64,000 nucleotides of DNA from Propionibacteriaceae bacterium UBA6238 (GTDB lineage: Bacteria; Actinomycetota; Actinomycetes; Propionibacteriales; Propionibacteriaceae): positions 1 to 64,000 of the forward strand of contig DJWE01000067.1 of the NCBI GenBank assembly GCA_002441465.1. Direction: 5' to 3'. The first letter of the stretch is position 1. The number at the start of each line of letters is the position of its first letter. The notes beneath the pieces are model-generated. The model did no database searches, had not been told where the DNA came from, and saw only the letters and a program-made list of their open reading frames with translations. A program made the position numbers and the translations under genes. Shown in pieces: positions 1 to 7,582 of the stretch.

Positions 1-95
1 CCCTCCCCCACCTCGCCGCGGACGCCGCCATCGAGCCGCCGGCCCTCACCGTCATCGGAGCGGTGGTCGGGCTCGATCTCGGACCGACCCGCTGA
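1..95 (+). CDS. 3' end of probable uroporphyrinogen-III C-methyltransferase (partial)
   Basis: An open frame (reading from base 3) enters from the left edge and stops with TGA at 93-95. The last residues, including EPPALTVIGAVVGLDLG, resemble the conserved C-terminus of SUMT/CobA-type methyltransferases, where a PPA-(I/L)-x-VIG-x-VV segment closes the protein. Such enzymes methylate uroporphyrinogen III to precorrin-2 for siroheme or cobalamin. Only about 30 residues are visible, so the call rests on one short motif and could be another tetrapyrrole methylase. Confidence 0.5.
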   Translation, partial: LPHLAADAAIEPPALTVIGAVVGLDLGPTR

Positions 96-235
96 ACCCG
101 ACCGAGCTCGGCCACGCCGGGGTCGCGACGCCTGCCGGACCTTGCGCCCGTCCGTGGAGCCTGCCATGGTGTGCTCGTCGGACCCCCGGCCGACACGTGG
201 CCCTGCCACCTCGCTCTCGCACCTTGGAGAACAGC

Positions 236-1111
236 ATGAAGCGTCTGCTCGGTTCACTGGTCATCGCTCTGGCCACGGCTCTGGGCACCACCGCCCTGGT
301 CGCTCCCCCGGCCTCCGCCGGCACCACCTACTCGGTGACCGGCAAGATCCTGCTGACCTACCGCGCCGCGGGGGGTGCCGCAGTGTTCGGTGAGGCGGTC
401 TCCGCGCGCAAGACCCTCCTGGTGAGCGGACGCCACGTCTACCACCAGCACTTCGAGAACGGCGTGGTGCTGTGGAGCCACACCAGCAGCCGAACCTGGC
501 TGAACACGCGGATGCCGTCGCTGAAGGGCGTGTCCAACGAACGGATCGTCGCCGGCCTCGCCACGCCGATCTATCGCAGTGGCGAGCTCTGCCGCGCGAC
601 CAGGTTCTCCAAGCAGGTGCTGGCCAGCCTGCTGCACGGCGGGGTGATCATCGACCTGCGCACGGCGTCCGCGGCGAAGGCGTGCAAGGACCCGAGCCTG
701 CCGGGGGTGACCAAGTACCGCTACAGCATGACCGGGACGGCGAACCTGGTCACGTTCGTCACCAAAGCCTCCGATCGGGCGGCCCTGGGTTCGGCGCTGA
801 GCCGGATCGCCGCGACCACGGGCCCGGTGCTGGTGCACTGCCACTACGGACGCGACCGCACCGGCATGCTCAACCTCATCTTGATGTTCATCAACGGCAT
901 GGATGTCGAGACCGCGCGCACCGAGTATCTCCGCTCGCCCGGCGCCGCCTCGAGCATGTTCGACGCCTTCCTGGACTCGATCACCGCGAACTACCCCGAC
1001 GACCAGACCCACGGCATGGCCTACCCCGGCGTGTATCGGTTCGTCACCGAGGGACTCGGACTCAGCGACGCCACGATCACCACCCTCAAGGCGCGGTACA
1101 TGGTCGACTGA
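236..1111 (+). CDS. Secreted tyrosine-protein phosphatase with LGFP-like N-terminal repeat
   Basis: This 291-residue protein starts at the ATG at 236, which has a GGAGA box about 7 bases upstream and opens directly into a signal peptide (KR, hydrophobic stretch, then APPASAG). After cleavage a segment with an FG..V..R....GR.VYHQHFENGVVLWS pattern resembles one LGFP cell-wall-associated repeat. The second half is a PTP/DSP-fold phosphatase: HCHYGRDRTG holds the CX5R loop, with nucleophile Cys202 and Arg208. Family knowledge predicts phosphate ester hydrolysis outside the membrane. The substrate is unknown; a secreted bacterial PTP can act on phosphoprotein, phosphoinositide or wall components. 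The upstream in-frame start at 197 would spoil the signal peptide. Confidence 0.82.
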   Translation: MKRLLGSLVIALATALGTTALVAPPASAGTTYSVTGKILLTYRAAGGAAVFGEAVSARKTLLVSGRHVYHQHFENGVVLWSHTSSRTWLNTRMPSLKGVSNERIVAGLATPIYRSGELCRATRFSKQVLASLLHGGVIIDLRTASAAKACKDPSLPGVTKYRYSMTGTANLVTFVTKASDRAALGSALSRIAATTGPVLVHCHYGRDRTGMLNLILMFINGMDVETARTEYLRSPGAASSMFDAFLDSITANYPDDQTHGMAYPGVYRFVTEGLGLSDATITTLKARYMVD

Positions 1112-1142
1112 CCTGCTCTCGCCACGCCCGCGGCCGCTGGAT

Positions 1143-1148
1143 TAGGTT
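1143..1148 (+). promoter_or_regulatory. -10 box for a probably leaderless transcript of the GH13 gene
   Basis: TAGGTT ends 6 bases before the ATG at 1155. This TANNNT-to-start distance puts the transcription start at or next to the A of the ATG. No Shine-Dalgarno sequence precedes the start, which fits leaderless translation, common in actinobacteria. No good -35 box was seen. Confidence 0.5.
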
Positions 1149-1154
1149 TGCCGA

Positions 1155-3359
1155 ATGAGCGTGGAGCAGGAGCTGGCGGAGGTCCCAGAGGAGGACCGCA
1201 CGATCGAGTTCACGCTGGAGCCGACGCCGTACGCGGCCCGTCCGGAGAAGCTGCGTCCGAAGGCGAAGCTCCGCGACCGGGCCGACGTCGTGCCGCTGCC
1301 GCCGTTCGAGCCGGACGGACGCAACCCGGCCTACATCGACTGGCTCGAGCAGCAGTCGATGCTGCACGACGCGACCGCGCTGGGACGCCAGCTCGCCGGC
1401 CACCACGCGATGTGGGCGAACCCGTACGCGCACCCCGATCCCAGAGAGGCGGTGCGCCAGGCGTCGGTGTGGTACACCGCCTACCCGCTCTCGCACATCA
1501 CCGGCCCCGGCGAATCGTTCCTGGCGTCCCTCGGCGCGGAGGACCTGTGGACGGCGTTCGCCAAGATCGGCATCGAGGGCGTGCACACCGGGCCGTTGAA
1601 GCTGGCCGGCGGGATCAGCGGCTGGGAGCCCACTCCGAGCGTGGACGGCCACTTCGATCGGATCAGCATGCAGATCGATCCGGTGTTCGGTACCGAGGAC
1701 GAGTTCCGGGAGATGTGCGCCAACGCGGCCCGTCGGCGGGGCACGATCATCGACGACATCGTGCCGGGGCATACCGGCAAGGGCGCGGACTTCCGGCTGG
1801 CCGAGCTGAACTATCTCGACTATCCCGGGATCTACCACATGATCGACATCCCCGAGGACGCCTGGGATCTGCTGCCCGACGTCCCTGAGGGTCGCGACTC
1901 GGTGAACCTGGACCCGGCGAGCGAGCAGCGGCTGGCCGAGGCCGGCTACATCATCGGCGCACTGCAGCGGGTGATCTTCTACGAGCCCGGGGTGAAGGAA
2001 ACCAACTGGTCGGTCACTCCCCCGATCTGGGACTACAAGGGACGGCTGCGCCGCTGGGTCTACCTGCACTACTTCAAGGACGGCCAGCCGACGATCAACT
2101 GGCTCGACCCCACCTTCGCCGGCATGCGGCTGGTGATGGGGGACGCGCTGCACTCGCTGCTCGATCTGGGTTCGGGCGGGCTGCGGCTGGACGCGAACGG
2201 CTTCCTCGGCGTGGAGAAGGGGATGGATTCGGGCCCCGGTTGGTCGGAAGGGCATCCGCTGAGCCAGGCCGCGAACCAGCTGATCGGTTCGATGGTGCGC
2301 AAGGTGGGCGGGTTCACCTTCCAGGAACTCAACCTGTCCATGGACGACATCAAGCACACCAGCGCGGTCGGACCCGACCTGTCCTACGACTTCGTGACCC
2401 GGCCCGCCTACCAGTTCGCGCTGGCGACCGCGGACACCGAGTTCCTGCGACTCGCCCTGCGGGAGGCGCAGCGCACCGGCATCGACCAGGCGTCCCTGGT
2501 GCACGCCATGCAGAACCACGACGAGCTGACCTATGAGCTGGTGCACTGGGCCGGCCCGCACCGCGACGACCACTACAACCTCGGCGGCGGCGAGACCACC
2601 GGCGGCGAGTTGGCCGATTACGTGCGCGAGACCATGCGGCTCACGTTGGCCGGGGACGCGGCGCCGTACAACGCCCTGTTCGTGCAGAACGGGATCGCGT
2701 GTACGACGGCGTCGGTGATCACGGCATCGCTGGGCATCACCGATCTGGACGCGATCACCGATGCGGACGTCCGGCGGATCATGAATGCGCATCTGTTGCT
2801 GTGCATGTACAACGCCTGGCAGCCCGGCGTGTTCGCGCTGTCCGGTTGGGATCTGGTCGGGGCGTTGCCGCTGGAGCGCAGCAAGGTGCGTGGCCTGATC
2901 GGGACCGGCGATACCCGCTGGATCGAGCGGGGCGCCTACGACCTGATGGGGAAGGCGCCGGATGCGAAGAAGTCCGCGTCCGGGATGCCGGTGGCGACCG
3001 CGTTGTACGGTCCCCTGCCCGAGCAGTTGGAGAACCCGAACTCGTTCGCGTCCCGGTTGGCGGAGGTGCTGCGGCTGCGGAAGCGCTCAGGCATCGCCAC
3101 GGCGACGTTGCTGGACGTGCCCGAGGTGCCCTGGAAGAGCATGTTGGTGATGATCAACCGCCTGGAGAACGGGTTGGTGCAGATCACGGCGTTGAACTTC
3201 GGCCCGGACAAGATCACCGGACGCGTGCAGTCGGAGCACATTCCTGCCGGACGGGTCACCGATCTGGCCACCCGCCGCAAGGTGGACGACGTGGACGCCC
3301 TCGGCGGCTTCACCGTCGAGCTACCGGCCTTCGGTGGCCTCGCCATGGTCGTCCGCTGA
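1155..3359 (+). CDS. GH13 alpha-amylase-family enzyme, trehalose synthase / maltose glucosyltransferase-like
   Basis: This 734-residue cytosolic protein has no signal peptide. All four GH13 regions can be read: region I as [11 protein letters not shown], region II as GLRLDAN with nucleophile Asp346, region III as FTFQELN with acid/base Glu391, and region IV as MQNHDE with Asp456. The remaining residues form a (beta/alpha)8 barrel and a C-terminal beta domain ending near [10 protein letters not shown]. Region I departs from the usual VxNH, which places it away from classical amylases and nearer the divergent trehalose-synthase-like members. The likely reaction is rearrangement or transfer on an alpha-glucoside such as maltose or trehalose; that specificity is inferred. 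It stands alone, apparently with its own leaderless promoter. Confidence 0.8.
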   Translation: MSVEQELAEVPEEDRTIEFTLEPTPYAARPEKLRPKAKLRDRADVVPLPPFEPDGRNPAYIDWLEQQSMLHDATALGRQLAGHHAMWANPYAHPDPREAVRQASVWYTAYPLSHITGPGESFLASLGAEDLWTAFAKIGIEGVHTGPLKLAGGISGWEPTPSVDGHFDRISMQIDPVFGTEDEFREMCANAARRRGTIIDDIVPGHTGKGADFRLAELNYLDYPGIYHMIDIPEDAWDLLPDVPEGRDSVNLDPASEQRLAEAGYIIGALQRVIFYEPGVKETNWSVTPPIWDYKGRLRRWVYLHYFKDGQPTINWLDPTFAGMRLVMGDALHSLLDLGSGGLRLDANGFLGVEKGMDSGPGWSEGHPLSQAANQLIGSMVRKVGGFTFQELNLSMDDIKHTSAVGPDLSYDFVTRPAYQFALATADTEFLRLALREAQRTGIDQASLVHAMQNHDELTYELVHWAGPHRDDHYNLGGGETTGGELADYVRETMRLTLAGDAAPYNALFVQNGIACTTASVITASLGITDLDAITDADVRRIMNAHLLLCMYNAWQPGVFALSGWDLVGALPLERSKVRGLIGTGDTRWIERGAYDLMGKAPDAKKSASGMPVATALYGPLPEQLENPNSFASRLAEVLRLRKRSGIATATLLDVPEVPWKSMLVMINRLENGLVQITALNFGPDKITGRVQSEHIPAGRVTDLATRRKVDDVDALGGFTVELPAFGGLAMVVR

Positions 3360-3455
3360 GGTTGCGCGCGAGTCGAACCGAGGCCTGAGGGGGCCGCTCA
3401 CCGAGATCGGTCGCGGAGGAAGTCGCTCTGCGAGCGTCACGAAGGACGCCGGCAC

Positions 3456-3710
3456 TCACTCGTGGTCGTGGTCGTGGTGGTCGTCGTCGTCGAAGCCCAC
3501 CTCGATCTCGACCACCGCGCTATCGATCAAGTCGGCGACGGTCTGCTGGTCCACGGCCGACAGCTGGGTCGCCCGGGCGCGCACGAACGGGAGCGGATCG
3601 AGGCTCAGGAAGGCCTCCTGGACCAGCTCCGAGATCAGTTCGACGGCCGTCGCCTCGAGGGCGTCTCGGGCATCGGGCTGCGCCGGTTCGGCGTCGGTGC
3701 GGTCAGTCAT
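3456..3710 (-). CDS. Small acidic protein with Asp/His-rich C-terminal tail, function unknown
   Basis: The 84-residue product is soluble and mostly helical, with a strongly acidic composition. It ends in DDDDHHDHDHE, a metal-chelating type of tail. I do not recognise a family. The ATG at 3710 has an AAGGAGA box 8 bases upstream. Its start lies inside the end of the upstream membrane-protein gene (8-base overlap), so the two are cotranscribed and probably translationally coupled. Nickel, zinc or copper binding by the tail is a guess. Confidence 0.65.
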   Translation of the reverse strand: MTDRTDAEPAQPDARDALEATAVELISELVQEAFLSLDPLPFVRARATQLSAVDQQTVADLIDSAVVEIEVGFDDDDHHDHDHE

Positions 3711-3972
3711 GAGTTGAGTCTCCTTGGTCCTTGTCCGCGCTGGACGGCTTCTTCATTCCTGATCCGAAGGCGATCAGGAGGACGGTCACGAGAGTGATGT
3801 CGGCCCAGATCTGGTCCGTGGGCGCCCAGAGGACCATGGCGACATAGAACACTCCGAAAGTCGCCAGCACCCCCAGTCGGACGGTCAGTCGCTGGGACTT
3901 GAAGAAGGCGAGCGCCACCGCGACCATGCCGAGGGCCGTCGCGGCCCAAATCGTGATCTGGAGGAGGTCCAT
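3703..3972 (-). CDS. Small membrane protein (about three TM helices), function unknown
   Basis: The 89-residue protein has hydrophobic stretches at about residues 4-23, 30-48 and 54-72 and a charged, probably cytoplasmic tail (KKPSSADKDQGD). No family was recognised. It overlaps the downstream Asp/His-tailed gene by 8 bases, forming a two-gene operon transcribed away from the tRNA gene. The start at 3972 has no clear ribosome binding site. Confidence 0.6.
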   Translation of the reverse strand: MDLLQITIWAATALGMVAVALAFFKSQRLTVRLGVLATFGVFYVAMVLWAPTDQIWADITLVTVLLIAFGSGMKKPSSADKDQGDSTHD

Positions 3973-4023
3973 GCTGCGTCCGACTCGCCTTCGCTTGTGC
4001 CCTGCAACCGTACCGGGTCGCTT

Positions 4024-4053
4024 TGGACAGGCCTCAACCGGAATCGCTACCTT
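4024..4053 (+). promoter_or_regulatory. Candidate promoter of the CAT-anticodon tRNA
   Basis: TGGACA (4024-4029, one mismatch to TTGACA) and TACCTT (4048-4053) are separated by 18 bases. They lie 15 bases before the mature 5' end of the tRNA, as expected for a tRNA promoter. Confidence 0.45.
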
Positions 4054-4068
4054 GAACCAGAACGCTCC

Positions 4069-4145
4069 GGGGCGGTAGCTCAGCCGGTCAGAGCAGGGGA
4101 CTCATAATCCCTGGGTCGTGGGTTCGAGCCCCACCCGCCCCACCA
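4069..4145 (+). tRNA. tRNA with CAT anticodon (elongator Met, or Ile2 if lysidine-modified)
   Basis: A full cloverleaf of 77 bases can be drawn: a 7-bp acceptor stem GGGGCGG/CCGCCCC, a D arm GCTC/GAGC, a 5-bp anticodon stem around loop CTCATAA, a T arm GTGGG-TTCGAGC-CCCAC, discriminator A and an encoded CCA at 4143-4145. The anticodon is CAT. Sequence alone does not firmly separate elongator tRNA-Met from the lysidine-modified tRNA-Ile2. It is not the initiator, because the acceptor stem is fully paired at position 1-72. Confidence 0.93.
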
Positions 4146-4480
4146 TCAGATCACTGCTCGTTCACTAGGCATCTTGCCGCCGGCGTCCGGTTCGTCCGGA
4201 AGCTCGCCTCGGGTCGTCACCAGGCCGTCCACACGGGTCCGGACCTGCTGCGTCATGTCGCACCGATCACGTTCCAATCGCTCGCACCACGTGTTCACAC
4301 AGAGGGCGGCCCGGAGATCCCGCCGCGCACACCCGCGCCCGCCGCACGTTGCTGGGCTCTGGTCAGTTCACCGGCTTCCAGGATCTGACGCGGGAGACTC
4401 TCGGGGGAAGGACCGAACCACAGCAAGATCGCCGGCGACTGACCTCCCGGCCACCACCGCGGGGTGCGAAGATACCGCCC
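4146..4480. other. 335-bp gap after the tRNA with no supported gene
   Basis: This stretch lies between the tRNA 3' end and the GNAT-AAA gene. Open frames crossing it have no ribosome binding site and no recognisable protein. I see no clear duplicated tRNA 3' end that would mark an integrated element. Confidence 0.5.
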
Positions 4481-5764
4481 ATGAGCCGCACGACGCTCCG
4501 CGATTTCCACGACGACGATCTCGACAGCATCGTCCGGCTGTACGAGGAGGCCGCACAGGGCAGTTCGCGCCCGGTGTACGCGCTGTCGGAGGTGATCGCG
4601 TCCTGCCAGGAGGACCACGCTGTGGTCGCGATCAGGGACGAACGCATCATCGGTGCCGCCGTCGGGCGTGCCGCACACGCGCAGGGCTGGATCGTCTTCT
4701 TCGGCATCGAGGACGCCGCCGGGGCTCACGTTGCCGGCAGCCTCCTGGACGCCCTGGAGCACCGGATGGCCCCGCTAGGCCTGGGCAAGTTGTCGATCCT
4801 GTTGCACGAGGACGCCGAGCGGCTGGACGGGTTGACCGCGAACGGCTTCCAGATGCTCCACCAGTTGCGCTACCTCGAGCGCCAGATGCCCGTTCAGCGG
4901 CGCGAGCTCGACCTGCTCAAGGAGGTCGGCGGCCGGATCCTGCCGCGCAACCTGTGGCCCCGGGTCAGCGGCATGCGCCGGGAGAAGCAGCTGCTCGAGG
5001 AACGCCTTGTCACTCCGCTCGCCAGACCCGATCTCGCCGAGCGGTTCGGCGTCGTCCCGCCGCGGGCGGTGATGTTGTTCGGCCCACCCGGTACCGGAAA
5101 GACCACCTTCGCCCGCGCCGTCGCGTCCCGCCTCGACTGGCCGTTCGTCGAGCTGTTCCCGTCCCGATTGTCCGACACCCCCGGCGGCCTCGCCGCCGCC
5201 CTACGCGCCAGCTTCGAGGTGATCGCCCACCTCGAGCACGCCGTCGTGTTCATCGACGAGGTCGAGGAGATCGCGTCCCGGCGCGGCGGCATCCCGCCGT
5301 CCCCCACCCAGGGCGTCACCAACGAGCTGTTGAAGCTGGTCGCGGACTTCCGCGAACACTCCGGACGGCTGCTGATCTGCGCCACAAACTTCGTCCGCGC
5401 CCTCGACACGGCCTTCCTGCGCCACGGACGCTTCGACTACGTGATCCCGATCGGGTTGCCCGATCCCGAGGCCCGCGACGCCATCTGGCAGCGCTATATC
5501 CCTGCGAACGTCGTGGCCGGCATCGACATCGGCGCCCTCGTCGCCGCCAGCGAAGGCCTCACCCCCGCCGACATCGAGTACGCAGCCCGCAAGGCGTCCC
5601 AGGAGGCGCTGGCCCGCGCGCTACGCAACGGCGAGAGCGCCTCCCCCGCCGCCGACCTCACCACCGCCGACTATCTGGCCGCCCTCGGCGAGACCCGCGC
5701 CACCGTCTCGGAGGAGACCGTCACAGAGTTCCTTGAGGACATCACCTCGATCGCACGCCTCTGA
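4481..5764 (+). CDS. GNAT acetyltransferase-AAA+ ATPase fusion protein
   Basis: The 427-residue protein has two modules. Residues 1 to about 140 resemble a GNAT fold: TTLRDFHDDDLDSIVRLY at the start, an AVVAIRDERIIGAAVGR beta-hairpin, and a later NGFQ..HQLRYLERQM end typical of these enzymes. Residues from about 150 form a single AAA+ domain: Walker A GPPGTGKTT near 201-209, Walker B VVFIDEVEEIA, sensor-1 ATN and an RHGRFD arginine-finger segment as in FtsH/Cdc48-like ATPases. There is no protease, TM or signal segment. I start at the ATG at 4481 because the GNAT fold begins there; longer in-frame starts add low-complexity residues. A role in acetylation-coupled protein remodelling is inference. 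Confidence 0.8.
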   Translation: MSRTTLRDFHDDDLDSIVRLYEEAAQGSSRPVYALSEVIASCQEDHAVVAIRDERIIGAAVGRAAHAQGWIVFFGIEDAAGAHVAGSLLDALEHRMAPLGLGKLSILLHEDAERLDGLTANGFQMLHQLRYLERQMPVQRRELDLLKEVGGRILPRNLWPRVSGMRREKQLLEERLVTPLARPDLAERFGVVPPRAVMLFGPPGTGKTTFARAVASRLDWPFVELFPSRLSDTPGGLAAALRASFEVIAHLEHAVVFIDEVEEIASRRGGIPPSPTQGVTNELLKLVADFREHSGRLLICATNFVRALDTAFLRHGRFDYVIPIGLPDPEARDAIWQRYIPANVVAGIDIGALVAASEGLTPADIEYAARKASQEALARALRNGESASPAADLTTADYLAALGETRATVSEETVTEFLEDITSIARL

Positions 5765-5859
5765 GCAACCGCGCAGCGAGCGAGGCCGACGGGCGTGTCC
5801 CACCGACACCGGCGCGTACCAGCGCGCGTTCACCACCCAGGTCGCGGCATCGGATCGAA

Positions 5860-5892
5860 GCCTCATCGCAGCTTCACAGTTGCTTCACACAA
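5860..5892 (+). promoter_or_regulatory. 11-bp direct repeats (GCTTCAC units), candidate OmpR/PhoB-type operator
   Basis: Two units, GCTTCACAGTT (5871-5881) and GCTTCACACAA (5882-5892), sit head to tail with an exact 11-bp period; a weaker unit GCCTCATCGCA precedes them. Head-to-tail 11-bp units are the hallmark of OmpR/PhoB-family response-regulator sites. They lie 43-64 bases before the Fe-S protein start. A matching pair occurs at 31836-31857. Confidence 0.5.
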
Positions 5893-5934
5893 GGACGGGA
5901 AGCTCGCCCTGACCCCGACCTCGTGGAGGACACC

Positions 5935-6849
5935 GTGCGCACACCGAACCCAACGGCCCGCAAGAGCTCACTGACCCGCTTCCAGCAGCGCACCCGGCGG
6001 ATCCGGCACGTCAAGGGGGCCCGGCACCTCACCCAGCTTGCGGTCGCAGTTCTGATCGTCGTCGCCGCCGTCCGCCACCAGGTCGAGCAGGACTCCGGGG
6101 CGGCCTCCGTCGACGCGTTGTGCCCGTTCGGCGCGATGGAGACGCTGCTCACCTGGCTCACCAGCGGCGCGCTGATCACGAAGATCCACCCATCGAACCT
6201 CGTCCTCGGGCTCGCGGTGCTCGTCGCGACGCTGCTCGTGGGCAACGCGTTCTGCGGCTGGATCTGCCCGTTCGGCGCCGTTCAGGACGCGCTCACCTGG
6301 GTGCGCGGGAAGCTGCACCTGCCCGCGCTGCCCGTGCCCCGCGGACTCGACCGCGTACTGCGCTGGGGACGCTTCGTCGTCCTCGCCGTGATCCTGTACT
6401 TCAGCTACACCACAGCCACCCTGTGGTTCGCCGACTACGACCCCTACGTCGCCCTGTTCGGGCTGCACTGGTTGTTCGAGCCCGACAACTCGACGATCTG
6501 GATCGGCCTGTCGATCCTCGCCGCCGTGGTCGCGGCATCACTGCTGGTGGAACGCGCCTGGTGCCGCTATCTGTGCCCGTTGGGGGGTGTGCTGAGCGTT
6601 CTGGGCCGGTTCAGCCTGTTCAGGATCCGTCGCGCTCCGACCACCTGCACCGACTGCTCGCTGTGCGACAAGGCCTGCCCGGTCGGCATCGAGCCCAGCA
6701 AGGCAGCCCCGATGGTCAGCCCGGACTGCATCGGCTGCATGGACTGCGTAACCACCTGTCCGGTACGCGGCGCGCTGGCAGTTGACGCACCGGTCCTGCT
6801 CGGCACCCCGATCCGGCTCGGCTCCGGGAGTGAGGCGGAGAAGCGATGA
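5935..6849 (+). CDS. NapH/NosR-like polytopic membrane protein with 4Fe-4S ferredoxin domain
   Basis: The protein has about 304 residues. A basic N-terminus is followed by about five TM helices carrying two CX3CP motifs, FCGWICPFGA and WCRYLCPLGG, typical of the NapH/NosR/CcoG-like Fer4_5 family. The C-terminal cytoplasmic part has two 4Fe-4S clusters: CTDCSLCDKACPVG and CIGCMDCVTTCPV. Such proteins pass electrons across the membrane to an extracytoplasmic acceptor. GTG 5935 follows GGAGGA by 4 bases; GTG 5923 in frame is an alternative start. The stop overlaps the next gene as ATGA. The tandem GCTTCAC repeats upstream suggest response-regulator control. Confidence 0.82.
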   Translation: MRTPNPTARKSSLTRFQQRTRRIRHVKGARHLTQLAVAVLIVVAAVRHQVEQDSGAASVDALCPFGAMETLLTWLTSGALITKIHPSNLVLGLAVLVATLLVGNAFCGWICPFGAVQDALTWVRGKLHLPALPVPRGLDRVLRWGRFVVLAVILYFSYTTATLWFADYDPYVALFGLHWLFEPDNSTIWIGLSILAAVVAASLLVERAWCRYLCPLGGVLSVLGRFSLFRIRRAPTTCTDCSLCDKACPVGIEPSKAAPMVSPDCIGCMDCVTTCPVRGALAVDAPVLLGTPIRLGSGSEAEKR

Positions 6850-7169
6850 AGACCTCAGTGTGGGTGGCGCCGGTCGCGTCAGTGGTGGTCCTGTTCGGCT
6901 CGGTCGGCATCGCAGAGCTGACCGGCGTCTGGGAGGTCAGTGGACGCACCGCGCTGGTGGCCGGTGAGCAACTCGGGGTGGACGACCTGAAGGGCTGGAT
7001 GACGCTGCAACAGGCGGCCGACGGTCTCGGCATGCCGGTCGCGGAACTGATCGAGCTGGTCGACCCGTCCGGAAACGCCGGAATCACTCCCGACACGGCC
7101 TTCCGCGACGTCGAGGACCACGTGGAAGGCTTCACGATATCGGCGTTCAGGGAGCGGTTGCGCCGCTGA
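6846..7169 (+). CDS. Small membrane-anchored partner of the NapH-like protein
   Basis: The 107-residue product has one N-terminal hydrophobic segment (about residues 5-25, VWVAPVASVVVLFGSVGIAEL), then an extracytoplasmic helical domain with WMTLQQAADGLGMPVAELIEL and TPDTAFRDVEDHVEG. From memory, WMTL-x2-AA-x4-(M/I)P-x-EL segments recur next to, or fused to, 4Fe-4S electron-transfer proteins; I cannot name a Pfam entry with certainty. It overlaps the Fe-S gene by 4 bases (ATGA), so the two are coupled and probably form a complex. Confidence 0.7.
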   Translation: MKTSVWVAPVASVVVLFGSVGIAELTGVWEVSGRTALVAGEQLGVDDLKGWMTLQQAADGLGMPVAELIELVDPSGNAGITPDTAFRDVEDHVEGFTISAFRERLRR

Positions 7170-7545
7170 GCCGGCCCGCTCGAGATACTCCCCGTCGTCC
7201 CAACCGATCGGAGTGAAGGCGAAGGTCGCTCGTCCCTTTCCGCGTCCTCACGCAGGGCCTCGGTGGCCACGTTGCCGTCACGCCATTCCTGGATCGAGCC
7301 CAGCAGACGGCGGGCGTTCTGAACAAATCAAGCCACCTGGATTCGAGGGCCGTTCTCCATCTCGCCGTCTTCATCGTTGCCGCATATGTAGCAACCACAT
7401 GGCTCATCTACAAATAACTGGCCCGCCCGCCGATCCCAGAACAGTCCGCTCGAAGGCAAACCAGACCTCCCGCCCACATCCGCGCGATCTGCCCCATCGC
7501 CCCCTCATCCACGAGAGGGGCCGGCGAGGACGACCCAGGACCGGC
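7170..7545. other. Gene-free stretch, possibly with a decayed coding remnant
   Basis: No intact gene is supported. On the minus strand around 7180-7315 one frame reads as plausible protein with GC-rich third positions (for example LLGSIQEWRDGNVATEAL), but it is closed upstream by a stop and has no start or ribosome binding site. It may be a fragment of an inactivated gene; I do not recognise its family. Confidence 0.3.
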
Positions 7546-7575
7546 GGGTGGGCCGACGGAGCCGCCGGCCCACCC
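7546..7575 (-). terminator. Terminator hairpin of the PLD-like gene
   Basis: GGGTGGGCC (7546-7554) pairs perfectly with GGCCCACCC (7567-7575) around a 12-base loop, just past the stop of the minus-strand PLD-like gene. There is no T tract, as is usual for actinobacterial hairpins. Confidence 0.5.
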
Positions 7576-7582
7576 GGGCAAG

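Noticed and set aside
254..1012. Long minus-strand frames opposite the phosphatase, GH13, PKD and many other genes
   Set aside because: They mirror GC-rich third positions of the real plus-strand genes, have Arg/Gly/His-rich composition and no domains or ribosome binding sites.
3462..3797. Plus-strand frame beginning with a run of valines (MVVVVVVVVV)
   Set aside because: It is the antisense of the Asp/His-rich tail of the minus-strand gene, which has a proper ribosome binding site and coupled neighbour.
4146..4480. Integrated mobile element at the tRNA gene
   Set aside because: No integrase, no duplicated tRNA 3' end and no base-composition change was seen next to the tRNA.
4174..5736. 520-residue plus-strand frame overlapping the GNAT-AAA gene
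   Set aside because: Arg/Pro-rich shadow in another frame; the AAA motifs are all in the 4481-5764 frame.
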